64,000 bases of DNA from Shinisaurus crocodilurus (lineage: Eukaryota > Chordata > Lepidosauria > Squamata > Shinisauridae), in contig CM037879.1 in NCBI GenBank assembly GCA_021292165.1, positions 244,653,797 to 244,717,796 on the forward strand, in the 5' to 3' direction. Under the pieces are notes generated by a model. The model had not been told where the DNA came from, did no database searches, and worked only from the letters and a program-made list of their open reading frames with translations. The translations under genes were made by a program, and so were the position numbers. Positions 34,265 through 44,235 of this stretch are shown piece by piece. Each line of letters begins with the position of its first letter. The stretch's first letter is position 1.

Positions 34265-35680
34265 ATTTGGAATCTTCTTTTACAGTGCATGCCCTGTGTT
34301 TGCCAAGGTTCTCCTACTCAGCTGCAGAAAAAAAATTAAAATAAAGTGAACATTTTAACACAAGAAGCTTAAAGCTCATGATTCAATCATTTTGAAATAC
34401 AAATGTAAACCTACATTAACCAGACAACTCACTCGTATCACAAATGTTTCCCCCCCTGCATTTATAATGCTCAAAAGTTCACATAAAGAGAGAGAGGCAA
34501 TTGAAGCCTCTTGTATGAAAATGCTTTAAGTAAGGTTGCCAATTTTAAACCTCATCTAAAACATAGTTTTAAAAAAACCTTTAGCCTGAAGTCTGCTTTT
34601 CCTGCTTTCCTTCCATTATTCTAACCTGTTGAAAAGAAGTAAAACAAAGCAGCACAAGTGTCAGCCATCTGTAGGCATGCTTATTCAGGGAGATTGAAAG
34701 GAGCCTCATTTGTATTACCAAAAAGAAAGCAACTGTATATTCAAGTAGAGCAATGATTGCTTACGGTTTCCACATGTCCAGGCAAAAATTATACAAATAT
34801 GTAGACATACATCAATCTATATAATTTCCATTTCTGGACTGCAAGTTTGCTTTTGCTGATCAAAACTGATCCAAATCTCAGGGCCAGGTGCTACATGTGT
34901 GTCGATTTTGGAGCCCAGATCTTTCTTAAGATTCACAGTTTGAAAATATAATTGCTAAGCCAGGTGTAGGTGTTCCATTTTAATCCATCTTTATAGAGCT
35001 TACTTCTCCATCCAGAGGATATGTCCCATGTGGTGTAGTCATCATAGGATCATAGAGTTGGAAGGGGCCTACAAAGCCATTGACTCCAACCCCCTGCTCA
35101 GTGCAGGAAACTAGAGGAGGGGTCTCCCATCCAAGTAATAACCAGTAGTTTGTTCCCTTGTATTTAGAAGTTTATCTCTCGAGTTTCTATAGTTTGGCCC
35201 CCAAGATTAGATTTCCCATTACGCTCAGTGGGAAAAGGGAGGAGAAAGATGGAGGAAAGAGAAGCTGTAGAAAAGGGGATAGTAATGAACAGTGGAGATA
35301 GTGAAACAAGGGGAGTTTACATGAATCTCTCTGCCAGCTCAGGGAATGCTGATTGGGCAGCATCCCTCCACAAGTGTAGATCTGCATGTGCAAGGAACTC
35401 ACTCTCACAAACTGTCCTGTTATGGCTGAATCAGATTCAACATTAGAGCAAATTATGGGGCAATCCAAAAGGCAAGGCAGCAAAACAGGCAAATGGTCAA
35501 GCACAAATGTTGCAGTCCAGTATGGGCTCAGGCTAAGGCAGGAGTGGTCAAGATACAAGCAAAGGTCAAAGCACAGTTAAGCAGTCAGATACATTAGACA
35601 GTCCAAGGGTCAGGAGTCCAAGGGTTAGGAGCATGGAGAGTCAATCACAAGGCAAGGCCTGAAAAACAAGGCACTGGAGC
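34265..35680. other. Intergenic stretch with one CR1 tip
   Basis: A CR1 3'-end fragment (minus) lies at 35042-35150 (GAGTTGGAAGGGGCCTACAA, CCATCCAAGTAATAACCAG). The rest is AT-rich, with no recognised gene. Confidence 0.55.
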
Positions 35681-35689
35681 GGAAAGAAC

Positions 35690-36843
35690 AATGTTGGTGG
35701 TGCAATTCAGCTAATGCTTCTTTAAACATATGTTTTTGGCAATGTCCAGTAGTTGCTTCTTTTTGGGAGGAGGCTATTACCAGGGATGTTGAAGAGTCCT
35801 TGGTCTCGAGTCACGAGTCGAGTCACGAGTCTTTGGACCCGAGTCTCGAGTCCGAGTCCGAGTCCTTGGTCCAAAATGGTGACTCACGAGTCACGAGTCC
35901 TGAGTCACTCCCAAAACTGACTCCACGAGTCCCTATTAAAATCAATGGGGTTTCCCCCCAACAAAATAAGGCTACTTCAGATGTGTGGCTTAAATAAATT
36001 CTAGGCACAAGTGTGCCTTTTTATTTCAAAACTCTGCAACTGATTTTGGCAAGAACAGACCAGGCAGACAAACCCAAAATAACCAGGCAGGCAGAGGAGG
36101 CAGGGAACCCCAAAGCAGGCAAGCAGAGGCCTTTGTCTTGGACAATTCAAACTGTGGAACTGGTCAAGAAGAGACCAGGCAGGCAGAGGAGGCTGGGAAC
36201 CCCAAACAGGCAGGCAGAGGCAGCCAAACCCAAAATGTCTGACCCTAACCCAAACCCCCCACAACAACACATCAATCAAAATAAATCTCAACACATCGTT
36301 GGGGCTGCGCTCCTGGTAGCTGTCCATAGTGGCCGAGCAGCGGCGTGCCTCGCTTCCATGCGCTCTTCACCGGTGATCGCGCTCCTCCTGGCACAGCCAG
36401 AAGACTCGTCAACAGCCCAGGGATGTTGACGAGTCCTTGGTCTCGAGTCCCGAGTCGAGTCTCGAGTCCCATTAAAAATATTGGGACTCGAGTCCTGAGT
36501 CGAGTCAGAGGGGGGACTCAGTCCGACTCACGAGTCGAGTCCTCGAGTCCGAGTCCCCATCCCTGGCTATTACACAGATAAATTTTGTATAGGAACAGTC
36601 TTTAATATTCAGTGATGTACTCTTGTGTTTGTCCTCTTTTGGGTTCTTTTTTTGCCGTAACTGGAAGTGATTTTTTGGTAACAGAAAATGTTTTAAGAAT
36701 AACTGTGGTTGCTTAAGCTGTGGAGAAGATTGGAAGTCCATTTTAACTGTGTTTATTGTTTGTTGTATATGTGTTTTAGTGTTTGCTTTTTTATTTTTTC
36801 ATGAATAAAATTCCTTAAAACTGAAAAAAAGAGAAAAAAAAGA
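35690..36843 (+). mobile_element. L1-type LINE 3' end, split by a hAT-like element
   Basis: Just before the insertion the plus strand reads WQCPVVASFWEEAIT, an L1 ORF2 C-terminal phrase. After it, L1-like sequence resumes (QINFV, then a stop) and runs through T-rich 3'UTR to an A-rich end (36820-36843). The ORF has frameshifts and stops. The 785-bp element at 35781-36565 interrupts it. Confidence 0.72.
35781..36565. mobile_element. hAT-like non-autonomous element, GAGTC family, copy 2
   Basis: Ends are CAGGGATGTTGAAGAGTCC and, inverted, CAGGGATGGGGACTCGGAC. A perfect 8-bp duplication GCTATTAC flanks it (35773-35780, 36566-36573). Both subterminal zones are arrays of GAGTC hexamers on both strands. 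An internal terminus CAGGGATGTTGACGAGTCC begins at 36418, as at 3152 in copy 1, so both copies share the composite layout long part + compact 145-148-bp unit. The middle differs from copy 1 between about 36240 and 36417. No transposase frame. Confidence 0.92.
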
Positions 36844-37084
36844 AATCCATGTAGGTATACTGTATTTTTAAAAATGGAGGAGATAAAATAAATGGATGCC
36901 CACATGTTGGGGACCCCTGCCATATATGATGATGTAGCAAAGCATTGTTTCCAGGTGCATTCCTGGGGGGAAAGATTGCTGCTCCCATGGGACCTATCTT
37001 TCAGGGTTGGAGAAATTATTGAAGTTATGTATGTAAAGAGCTTCGAAACCTCGAAAGCGATGCATAAATGCTAAGTATTATTTC

Positions 37085-37808
37085 TGTGAAGGACCAGCAG
37101 CCGGGTCCTATGCGTGAGTTCGGCGCTTAACGGGTTAACCGGCACTGAGTTACAGCCCGTACAAGCAGGTGAAACCGACTAGGGGGTTTGCGTACACAAG
37201 AGGAAATTAGAGCCCTTTAAATGACTAAATAAGGCTTTATTTATTTACACAAGATACGGAGCGGAACTAACAGCTTTCTAGGAATACTATAATGTCAACA
37301 CAACCTGAGGTGACCTCTACGTTTATCAATGAAACAGGCTCCCAGGCTAGCGCATTGGGATTAGTCAGTTACCTTAGACTAAAGACTTTACGCTAGTCAA
37401 TTTCAGCCTGGCTCCGGGTCGGCCGATCCGGGAATGAGAACAGCTTACTCCAGCCGCCGCTTGGAGGATGAATCTTGTTCCAAAGCACCCTGTGTTCCCA
37501 ACAACCCTTCACAGGAAGGGAGAGGGGTTTTTTACCCCTGAGTTTCCCGCTCTCCCCACCCTCCAGGTCAGGTGGCGGCTTATGCCTGCCCCTTCGTATC
37601 AGGTGGGCTTATTCCTGCCCGGGAAGAAGGTGACGTACTGGGTACTTTACAGCTCTTTGAGACTGCCCTGATAGTTTGATGGTCTTGATGGTCCTTTCTT
37701 GGGTTTTGTGGAATTCAACCGAGACTCTCCATTGTTGGGGATGCCGGTCTGTCTGGCTGCTTCCCTGTAACTCAATCCCCCCTCCTCGCCCCCCTCCCCT
37801 GGACAGAG

Positions 37809-37864
<56 letters not shown>

Positions 37865-37894
37865 CATGCATACTCATGTCAGGCTTTCTCCACA
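37085..37894 (-). repeat. 3' LTR of the Gmr1-like element (810 bp)
   Basis: On the minus strand it begins TGTGGAGAAAGCC and ends GGTCCTTCACA, with TG...CA termini. It contains AATAAA (forward TTTATT 37236-37241) and a long GT/CA tract (37811-37856), which accounts for most of the length difference from the 5' LTR. Confidence 0.95.
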
Positions 37895-37905
37895 CCCTCC
37901 CCTTT
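37895..37905 (-). promoter_or_regulatory. Polypurine tract
   Basis: The minus strand reads AAAGGGGAGGG directly against the 3' LTR, the expected priming site for plus-strand synthesis. Confidence 0.9.
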
Positions 37906-37945
37906 GGATAAAGATGGCATTGGGGTCCACCACCCCAATCCCTAT

Positions 37946-40900
37946 CTAACTGTCTCCTACTGAGAAAGCCCGGGACAACCCATCTGCCACGATATTGTCC
38001 TTGCCCTTGATGTGCTCCACTAAAAAATCAAAATCCTGCAGGGCTAAGCTCCACCGCAACAACTTCTGGTTGGATCCCTTCACTCTATCCAGCCAACACA
38101 AGGGGGAATGGTCGGTCTGCAACAAGAACCGGCGTCCCCAAAGATAGGGGCAAAGCTTGGTCACTGCCCATACTATCGCCAAGCATTCCTTCTCGACAGT
38201 GGCCAAGTTCCGCTCCCGGGGTAAAAGTTTTTTACTCAAGTAGGTGACAGGGCATAGCCCTTGCCCTGGCCGTTCCTGCAGCAAGACAGCTCCCATTCCT
38301 GCCTCCGAGGCATCCGTCTGCAGGACAAAGGGGGCTTCAAAGTCAGGTGCTTGTAGCACAGGGGCTGCCATCAAGCAGGCTTTCAATCCTTTGAACGCTG
38401 CCTGGCAAGCGGCCGACCACTGGACCTTGACGGGCTGCCGCTTCTTACACAAATCTGTCAGAGGGGCGGCTAGCTGGCTAAAATGGGGCACAAATTTACG
38501 ATAATAGCCAGCCCGCCCTAAAAAAGCCTGAACCTGTTTCTTCGTCTGGGGTTGGGGCCAGGTGCGGACCGACTCTATCTTTGCTTCTAGGGGCTTGACA
38601 CTACCTCCCCCCACCTTATGTCCCAGATACTCTACCTCCCCCCGCCCAACCTGACACTTCTTAGCCTTCACAGTCAGCCCGGCGTCCTGAATTCTCTGAA
38701 ATACCTGGCGGACATGTTGCAAATGCTGTTCCCAGGTGGAACTGAAAATGGCGATATCATCCAGATATGCACAGGCGAACTCCCCCAACCCATTTAGCAT
38801 CCCATTCACCAGCCTTTGGAAGGTAGCCGGACCGTTCCGGACTCCGAATGGCAGGGTGGTGAATTGGAACAAACCTAGATGGGTCACAAATGCGGATTTC
38901 ACTGCAGCATCCGGATCAAGCGGGACTTGCCAATAACCCTTTGTCAGGTCCAGAGTAGTAATGTACTTGGCTCCCCCTAGCCGTTCCAACAGCACATCCA
39001 TGTTTGGGATGGGGTATGGATCAGGGACAGTCACTTTGTTAATTTTCCGATAATCTACACAGAACCGAACCCCTCCATCCTTCTTGGCTACCAACACTAT
39101 AGGAGAGGACCAGGGGCTAGAGCTGGGTACAATGACTCCAAGATCTAACATGGCTTGGACTTCATCTGCAATGACCTGGGCATGGGGCCCTACCGCCCAG
39201 TAGGGTAGGGACTGTATAGGGGGGCTATTCCCCGTTTCAATGGTATGTTGCACGAAAGTGGTGCATCCCGGACGGTCGGAGAACATAGGCTGGAAGTCCT
39301 CTAAGACCTGGGTAATCTGTTTCCGCTGCTGTTCTGACAGGGAGGGAAACAATTGGATCTCATCCATCCCTCCCCCTCCCCCCCATTCTGCCAACAAGTC
39401 CCTGTCAGAGGTTCCTTGATCCACACATTCCTGCACTCCCCCCACCTTTGTCCCCCATTCCACGTACAACTTTAACATGTTCACATGAAATACCCTTTGC
39501 CTCCCCGGCTGCCCCGGAAAAGCCACTTGATAGTTCACCTCCCCCGACCTTCCAATCACGGTCCCTGGACCCTCCCATTTCAAACACAATTTGTCAGTTT
39601 TTTGGGGGTGCAGTACTAGCACCTGGTCCCCCACTTCAAAAGTCCGTGGCACAGCCGTCCGGTTGTACCACACACTCTGCCGTTGTTGTGCTGCTCCGAG
39701 ATGCTGTTGCGCCATCTCCCGCACCTCCCGAAGGACAGTTTGGAGGTGTTGCATGAAGGCATGAACCGGCATGGAAGGTTCTGCTGCAACCCCCTCCCAT
39801 TCTGCCCGCAAAAGAGCTAAAGGTCCCCTTAGCTCCCTCCCAAACATCAATTCGTTGGGGGAGAATCCCAGGCTCTCCTGGGGGGAGTCCTGGTACGCGA
39901 ACAACAGGTAGGGGAGAGCTTGATCCCAAGTCCCGGGATGCTTAGCCGCATAGGCTCGGATCATTTTCTCCAGAGTCTGATTAAACCGCTCCACCAGCCC
40001 ATTTGTCTCGTGATTATATGGCACCGAAGTCAGATGCTCCACACCCCCCAATTCCCACATTTTTTGAAACAATTTGGACACGAATCCCGTGCCACAGTCC
40101 GAAACCACCGTGTGAGGCATTCCTAGGCGGGCAAAAAGAGAGAGGAGAGTCTTAGCCAGGCTGGTAGCGGAGATGGAGGCTAGGGCAAAAGCCTCGGCAT
40201 AACGAGTGGCAAAGTCAACAACAGTCAGTATAAACTTCTTCCCCGTCTTGGTGGGGGGATTCAAGGGTCCCACAATGTCCAACCCTATCCTCTCAAAAGG
40301 GGTGCCCACAATGGGTAGGGGTTGAAGGGGGGCTTTCGGGTGGTCCCGGTTATGCCCCACCTGCTGGCAGACATCGCAGGACCGGCAATATTCTTGGACT
40401 TCATTTGCCACCATGGGCCAGTAAAACCCTTCTGTCACTCTGGCTAATGTCCGTTTCTGTCCCAAGTGGGACCCCCATGCTACGTCATGGGCCAACTGCA
40501 GTACAGCCTGGCGGTACCTTGGAGGCACAACTAATTGTCTTTTCCTTGGCTGGAGACCCAGTTCGGTTTTTGGACTGAACTCCCTGTAAAGGGCTCCTGC
40601 TTCCCACAAAAACCGTTCTGACTGGTCCACTGCCCCCAACGCTTGACCGGCCCGATCCCGGCATTCTCGGAGGGACGGGTCGTGCCGCTGCTCTTCTTGG
40701 AAAGCCTTTTGAGTCCCAAAATCTCGGGCCATTGGGGCGAACCCCCCTTGGCCATCCTGCCTCACCAGAGCTGAGGGGGGCAGTGGCGAACAGTCGGTTA
40801 CCGGGGTCACTTTACCGTGACCGGGGTTGGGAGTCGGGGGGCTGGGAGGCTGTGGGGCAGGGGCTTGTTTGGCTTGACGACGTGTCACCACCCCCACCTT

Positions 40901-41725
40901 GACCTGGTCAGCCTGGAATGCGATGTCGTTCCCAATGATGATCCCCCACTCTTGCTGTCCATGCACTATAACATCCACCTTCCCTTCCCATCCCCTGTAC
41001 TTGACCCAGACCCGGGCAAGGGGAACAGCTATGTTGGGGGAGTTATAGGGTTTTATGGCACAGGTATGCCCTGTTAACAGCTGGCTCTTCTTTACCTTAC
41101 TCCGAGGTAAAGCAGTTATGTCCGCCCCAGTATCCCTATACCCCACATGGGAAACATTGTTCACAGAGATGGACTCACAGAATTTGCTCTGGCTCCAACG
41201 CAGTTGCTCCGGAGACGCAATTCGCATCAGGGATGCTTGCGAGATGGCCCCAAGGGAATGCTGTCCTCCGCTCAACAGGGGCTGCGCCGCATCCCCCGCT
41301 TCTTCCTCCAGGGATGAGACCGACTGCTGGTCCTCCTCCTGTTCCTCTGGCTCGCGGGACTCGGGAGCGAGCATCCTTCCCACCTTGCCCGAGGCTGTTT
41401 TGGGGTTGCGGTTCTTTGCAAGGAGTTTGGGGCAACTCCTCTTGAGGTGACCCGGTTCTTTACAGTAGAAACAGCCACTGGTGCTGGGGCTCTCCTTGGG
41501 CTTGCTTGGGGCTCCCTCCCGAGGTTTGGGGTTGCCCTTCTCCGCGCTCCCTCTGGCCCCTCCACGACTGAGGTTGCCCCCTTTTACTCCCTTGGGCTGC
41601 CGATACAGCCCCATTTGGTCCGCCAGCTTACCCATCTCCCGACAGTTTGGGGGGTCCCGGTCTCTCACAGCAGTAGCCAAATCCTCTGGGATGGTTGCAC
41701 AAAATTGTTCCTGGATCAGGAGCTC
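37946..41725 (-). CDS. Remainder of gag and pol: zinc knuckle, protease, integrase, reverse transcriptase, RNase H
   Basis: The open frame continues without interruption from the TGA to the stop at 37946-37948. Residues below are numbered from the TTG codon at 41680. First comes the second half of the SCAN-like capsid segment (about the first 35 residues). Then a CCHC zinc knuckle (C70, C73, H78, C83), a protease with DTGA at 183-186, and integrase with H398/H405 and C435/C438, the catalytic D468, D528 and E564 (35 residues between the last two), and a GPY/F-like KWEGPGTVI at 701-709. Next is reverse transcriptase with D911 and the YLDD box (D974, D975), then RNase H (D1123, E1163, D1190). 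All expected catalytic residues are visible. The segment has no ATG near its start, so it would have to be made as one product with gag, as a single-frame gag-pol. It has no chromodomain that I can see. Confidence 0.93.
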   Translation of the reverse strand, partial: ELLIQEQFCATIPEDLATAVRDRDPPNCREMGKLADQMGLYRQPKGVKGGNLSRGGARGSAEKGNPKPREGAPSKPKESPSTSGCFYCKEPGHLKRSCPKLLAKNRNPKTASGKVGRMLAPESREPEEQEEDQQSVSSLEEEAGDAAQPLLSGGQHSLGAISQASLMRIASPEQLRWSQSKFCESISVNNVSHVGYRDTGADITALPRSKVKKSQLLTGHTCAIKPYNSPNIAVPLARVWVKYRGWEGKVDVIVHGQQEWGIIIGNDIAFQADQVKVGVVTRRQAKQAPAPQPPSPPTPNPGHGKVTPVTDCSPLPPSALVRQDGQGGFAPMARDFGTQKAFQEEQRHDPSLRECRDRAGQALGAVDQSERFLWEAGALYREFSPKTELGLQPRKRQLVVPPRYRQAVLQLAHDVAWGSHLGQKRTLARVTEGFYWPMVANEVQEYCRSCDVCQQVGHNRDHPKAPLQPLPIVGTPFERIGLDIVGPLNPPTKTGKKFILTVVDFATRYAEAFALASISATSLAKTLLSLFARLGMPHTVVSDCGTGFVSKLFQKMWELGGVEHLTSVPYNHETNGLVERFNQTLEKMIRAYAAKHPGTWDQALPYLLFAYQDSPQESLGFSPNELMFGRELRGPLALLRAEWEGVAAEPSMPVHAFMQHLQTVLREVREMAQQHLGAAQQRQSVWYNRTAVPRTFEVGDQVLVLHPQKTDKLCLKWEGPGTVIGRSGEVNYQVAFPGQPGRQRVFHVNMLKLYVEWGTKVGGVQECVDQGTSDRDLLAEWGGGGGMDEIQLFPSLSEQQRKQITQVLEDFQPMFSDRPGCTTFVQHTIETGNSPPIQSLPYWAVGPHAQVIADEVQAMLDLGVIVPSSSPWSSPIVLVAKKDGGVRFCVDYRKINKVTVPDPYPIPNMDVLLERLGGAKYITTLDLTKGYWQVPLDPDAAVKSAFVTHLGLFQFTTLPFGVRNGPATFQRLVNGMLNGLGEFACAYLDDIAIFSSTWEQHLQHVRQVFQRIQDAGLTVKAKKCQVGRGEVEYLGHKVGGGSVKPLEAKIESVRTWPQPQTKKQVQAFLGRAGYYRKFVPHFSQLAAPLTDLCKKRQPVKVQWSAACQAAFKGLKACLMAAPVLQAPDFEAPFVLQTDASEAGMGAVLLQERPGQGLCPVTYLSKKLLPRERNLATVEKECLAIVWAVTKLCPYLWGRRFLLQTDHSPLCWLDRVKGSNQKLLRWSLALQDFDFLVEHIKGKDNIVADGLSRAFSVGDS

Positions 41726-42556
41726 TCACACCTCCGCCAAGGTGGTCCTCCCGGTGGCCCCGATCCACGCATCCCAAACTTGCCCCAGATGCGCCATCCA
41801 GGAGGCATACGTGTCCCCTGGGGAAGGCTGCCCATAACGAAATTTACGGTGGCAGTGTTTGGCGGTGAGGGCAAAACACTCCCTCACAGCTTCTTTAAAT
41901 GCAACATAGTCCAAAGGGGCAGTTTGGGTGTGAATGCCCAAGAGATCAGCCAGCTCCCCGCTGACCTGTGTCCTCAAGGCGGACATTTGCAAATTGTCCG
42001 GCACCTTCTGCTCCTGGCAGGCAGCTTCGAACAGGGTGAAGAAGATCAACACGTCCTGCCCAGGTTTGTAGGTGGGAAATTGTTTCCGGTCCCATTTAGG
42101 GGTCGGAGTGCTCCCACTCTGGGGTGCAGTGGGTCCCCCCCCTCCGGCGCCCGCGGTCAGCCTTGCTAACTCTAGCTGCATCTGTAGCACCGCTTGCTGA
42201 TGCTGGATCATCTCCTGCTGATGCCGCATCACCTCCCTGGTCTGTTGCCAATTCAGTTGAGGGAAGAGGGCGTCCAAACCTCTCCCTCCTATGGCTCCAC
42301 CAGCAACCCCTCCGTTGAGGTCTTCCTCTAACCCGTGGTCCCTCCTGTCGCCTCTCCTGAGGCTGCTCGTAAAGCTGGGGCTACCCCACTGTTTGGGTTC
42401 CTGCCCCGCCAGCAAGGATGAGGGGGCTCCCTCCCCCTCCTGGTTGTTGGTCTTCGGCCGCACGGTCCACTCCATTGTGGAGACCTGGCTCCCCTCTCTT
42501 CCTGGAGTCACTGGGCTGTTTACTAGCTCCAGCTGTTCCTGGCCAGGGCTATTCAT
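41726..42556 (-). pseudogene. gag of the Gmr1-like element, ended by an in-frame TGA
   Basis: 276 codons start with ATG at 42556 and end with TGA at 41728-41726. The N-terminal 95 residues are low-complexity. A probable coiled coil (residues 103-133, rich in Gln/Glu/Leu) follows, then a capsid N-terminal region (about 155-232, KPGQDVLIFFTLFEAACQE). From about residue 238 (KFRYGQPSPGDTY) the sequence resembles the start of a SCAN domain. The stop falls inside that domain, and the same frame stays open beyond it into the zinc knuckle and pol. The stop reads like a point lesion at a former CpG; a read-through signal is less likely, because it would fall in mid-fold. Confidence 0.88.
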
Positions 42557-42642
42557 TTTACTTTTGCCTGACTACTTTCCAGCAATCCGCTAGCCTGCCC
42601 TAGACCCTATTAGTTCCGTCAGTTAACTATAGTTTCCAATTG

Positions 42643-42660
42643 TCCCGTCGTCTGCCACCA
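42643..42660 (-). promoter_or_regulatory. Primer-binding site
   Basis: Immediately inside the 5' LTR the minus strand reads TGGTGGCAGACGACGGGA, starting with the TGG that pairs with the CCA end of a tRNA. I cannot name the tRNA without a search. Confidence 0.75.
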
Positions 42661-43433
42661 TATGAAGGACCAGCACCCGGGTCCTATGTGTGAGTTCGGC
42701 GCTTAACGGGTTAACCAGCACTGAGTTACAGCCCGTACAAGCAGGTGAAAGCGACTAGGGGGGTTGCGTACACAAGAGGAAACTAGAGCCCTTTAAATGA
42801 CCAAATAAGGCTTTATTTATTTACACAAGATACGGAGCGGAACTAACAGCTTTCTAGGAATACTATAATGTCAACACAACCTGAGGTGACCTCTACGTTT
42901 ATCAATGAAACAGGCTCCCAGGCTAGCGCATTGGGATTAGTCAGTTACCTTAGACTAAAGACTTTACGCCAGTCAATTTCAGCCTGGCTCCGGGTCGGCC
43001 GATCCGGGGATGAGAACAGCTTACTCCAGCCGCCGCTTGGAGGATGAATCTTGTTCCAAAGCACCCTGTGTTCCCAACAACCCTTCACAGGAAGGGAGAG
43101 GGGTTTTCTACCCCTGAGTTTCCCGCTTTTCCCCACCCTCCAGGTCAGGTGGGGGCTTATGCCTGCCCCTTCGTATCAGGTGGGCTTATTCCTGCCCGGG
43201 AAGAAGGTGACGTACTGGGTACTTTACAGCTCTTTGAGACTGCCCTGATAGTTTGATGGTCTTGATGGTCCTTTCTTGGGTTTTGTGGAATTCAACCGAG
43301 ACTCTCCATTGTTGGGGATGCCGGTCTGTCTGGCTGCTTCCCTGTAACTCAATCCCCCCTCCTCGCCCCCCTCCCCTGGACGGAGACTGTGTGTGTGTGT
43401 GTGCATGCATACTCGTGTCAGGCTTTCTCCACA
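42661..43433 (-). repeat. 5' LTR of the Gmr1-like element (773 bp)
   Basis: It aligns with the 3' LTR throughout. I counted about 15 substitutions and one small indel outside the GT tract. Its inner end is CATA, where the 3' LTR has CACA, a single change. Confidence 0.95.
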
Positions 43434-43738
43434 ATTTCTAAATCAGATTCCTGCAGTGAGAGCCCCAAAGTACTCAAGCCCAAACCACAATCTACTGTTT
43501 TCAGTACACATTGGGATTCACAATCTTTAAGGCAGCCTGCAGGTAACAAGCTGTATCTGGAGAAAGTCCCTATCACAGAGATATGGCTTTACATATTCCA
43601 CATCTCTCTGCTCCTCTCCTCTCCTTCCCTTCCTCCCCCCCCCTTTATATTTCCCCATCCTTTTTTTATTTCCTATCTTCTGTTTGTTCTTGGAGAAAGG
43701 CTTTAAGGTTTAGGCATGAGTTACTTTACTGCCCTTAA

Positions 43739-43975
43739 CTGGTTCGCATGAATGCCATGACATGACCTCTTGAGTAACTAGCCACAGTGGATTGTCGTGT
43801 TGTCCAAATCCAGACTGCTTTCCGCAGGGTGGCTTATTTTGGGGCAACAGGCCACCCTGACAACCCATGGTTTGTTTTAGGCATTGTTTGACCCACAATA
43901 GGTTGTCAGTCATGTCATCCGATACGTGTAGTCTTGCCTTGTCAATGGCCTTGTAAGTTTCAGCTGTCAAAGGGA
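43739..43975. mobile_element. Palindromic repeat of the GGTTCGCATGA family
   Basis: Contains AACTGGTTCGCATGAATGCC, CAGGGTGGCTTATTTTGGGG / CAACAGGCCACCCTGACAAC and GACCCACAATAGGTTGTCAG. These are the themes of the related elements at 44236-44888, 48620-49463 and 63126-63386. Confidence 0.6.
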
Positions 43976-44235
43976 AGTGGAGTAGGTAACAGATTGACAA
44001 GGCGAGACTGCATATAGGCTAATTTGTGCACAGTTGCCAGATGTCAATTTCCTAGCTGTCAATTGAAAAGTAAAGGGGGGAAAGTGGCAAAAGTCGGTGC
44101 ACCAAAAGGGGGTGGCAACAATTAGCAATGTAATCCTCTGGCTTTTAAGTGTTGAATTGACCATTCTCACTGTCCTCCACCTTTTCAACACTTCCCTGAG
44201 TTTCCAGCTACTACAGAAAGGGGAGATATTGGGTG

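Larger units (their letters stand above)
37085..43433 (-). mobile_element. Gmr1-like Ty3/gypsy-class LTR retrotransposon, nearly complete
   Basis: A 6349-bp element on the minus strand: 5' LTR 42661-43433, primer-binding site, gag, a zinc knuckle, protease, integrase, reverse transcriptase, RNase H, polypurine tract, 3' LTR 37085-37894. A 5-bp duplication ATTTC (forward) lies at 37080-37084 and 43434-43438. The integrase lies before the reverse transcriptase, as in Ty1/copia, while sequence motifs (YLDD reverse transcriptase, HHCC integrase with GPY/F-like end) are Ty3/gypsy type. This combination defines Gmr1-like elements. The coding frame is continuous from 42556 to 37946 except for one TGA at 41726-41728. 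The LTRs differ at about 15 sites plus a GT-repeat length change, so the insertion is relatively recent. No envelope frame is seen. Confidence 0.95.

Noticed and set aside
37811..37856. GT tract difference between LTRs as evidence of age
   Set aside because: Microsatellite length changes quickly and was left out of the divergence count.
41447..42169. 240-codon plus-strand frame
   Set aside because: It is the antisense shadow of the gag region of the LTR element.
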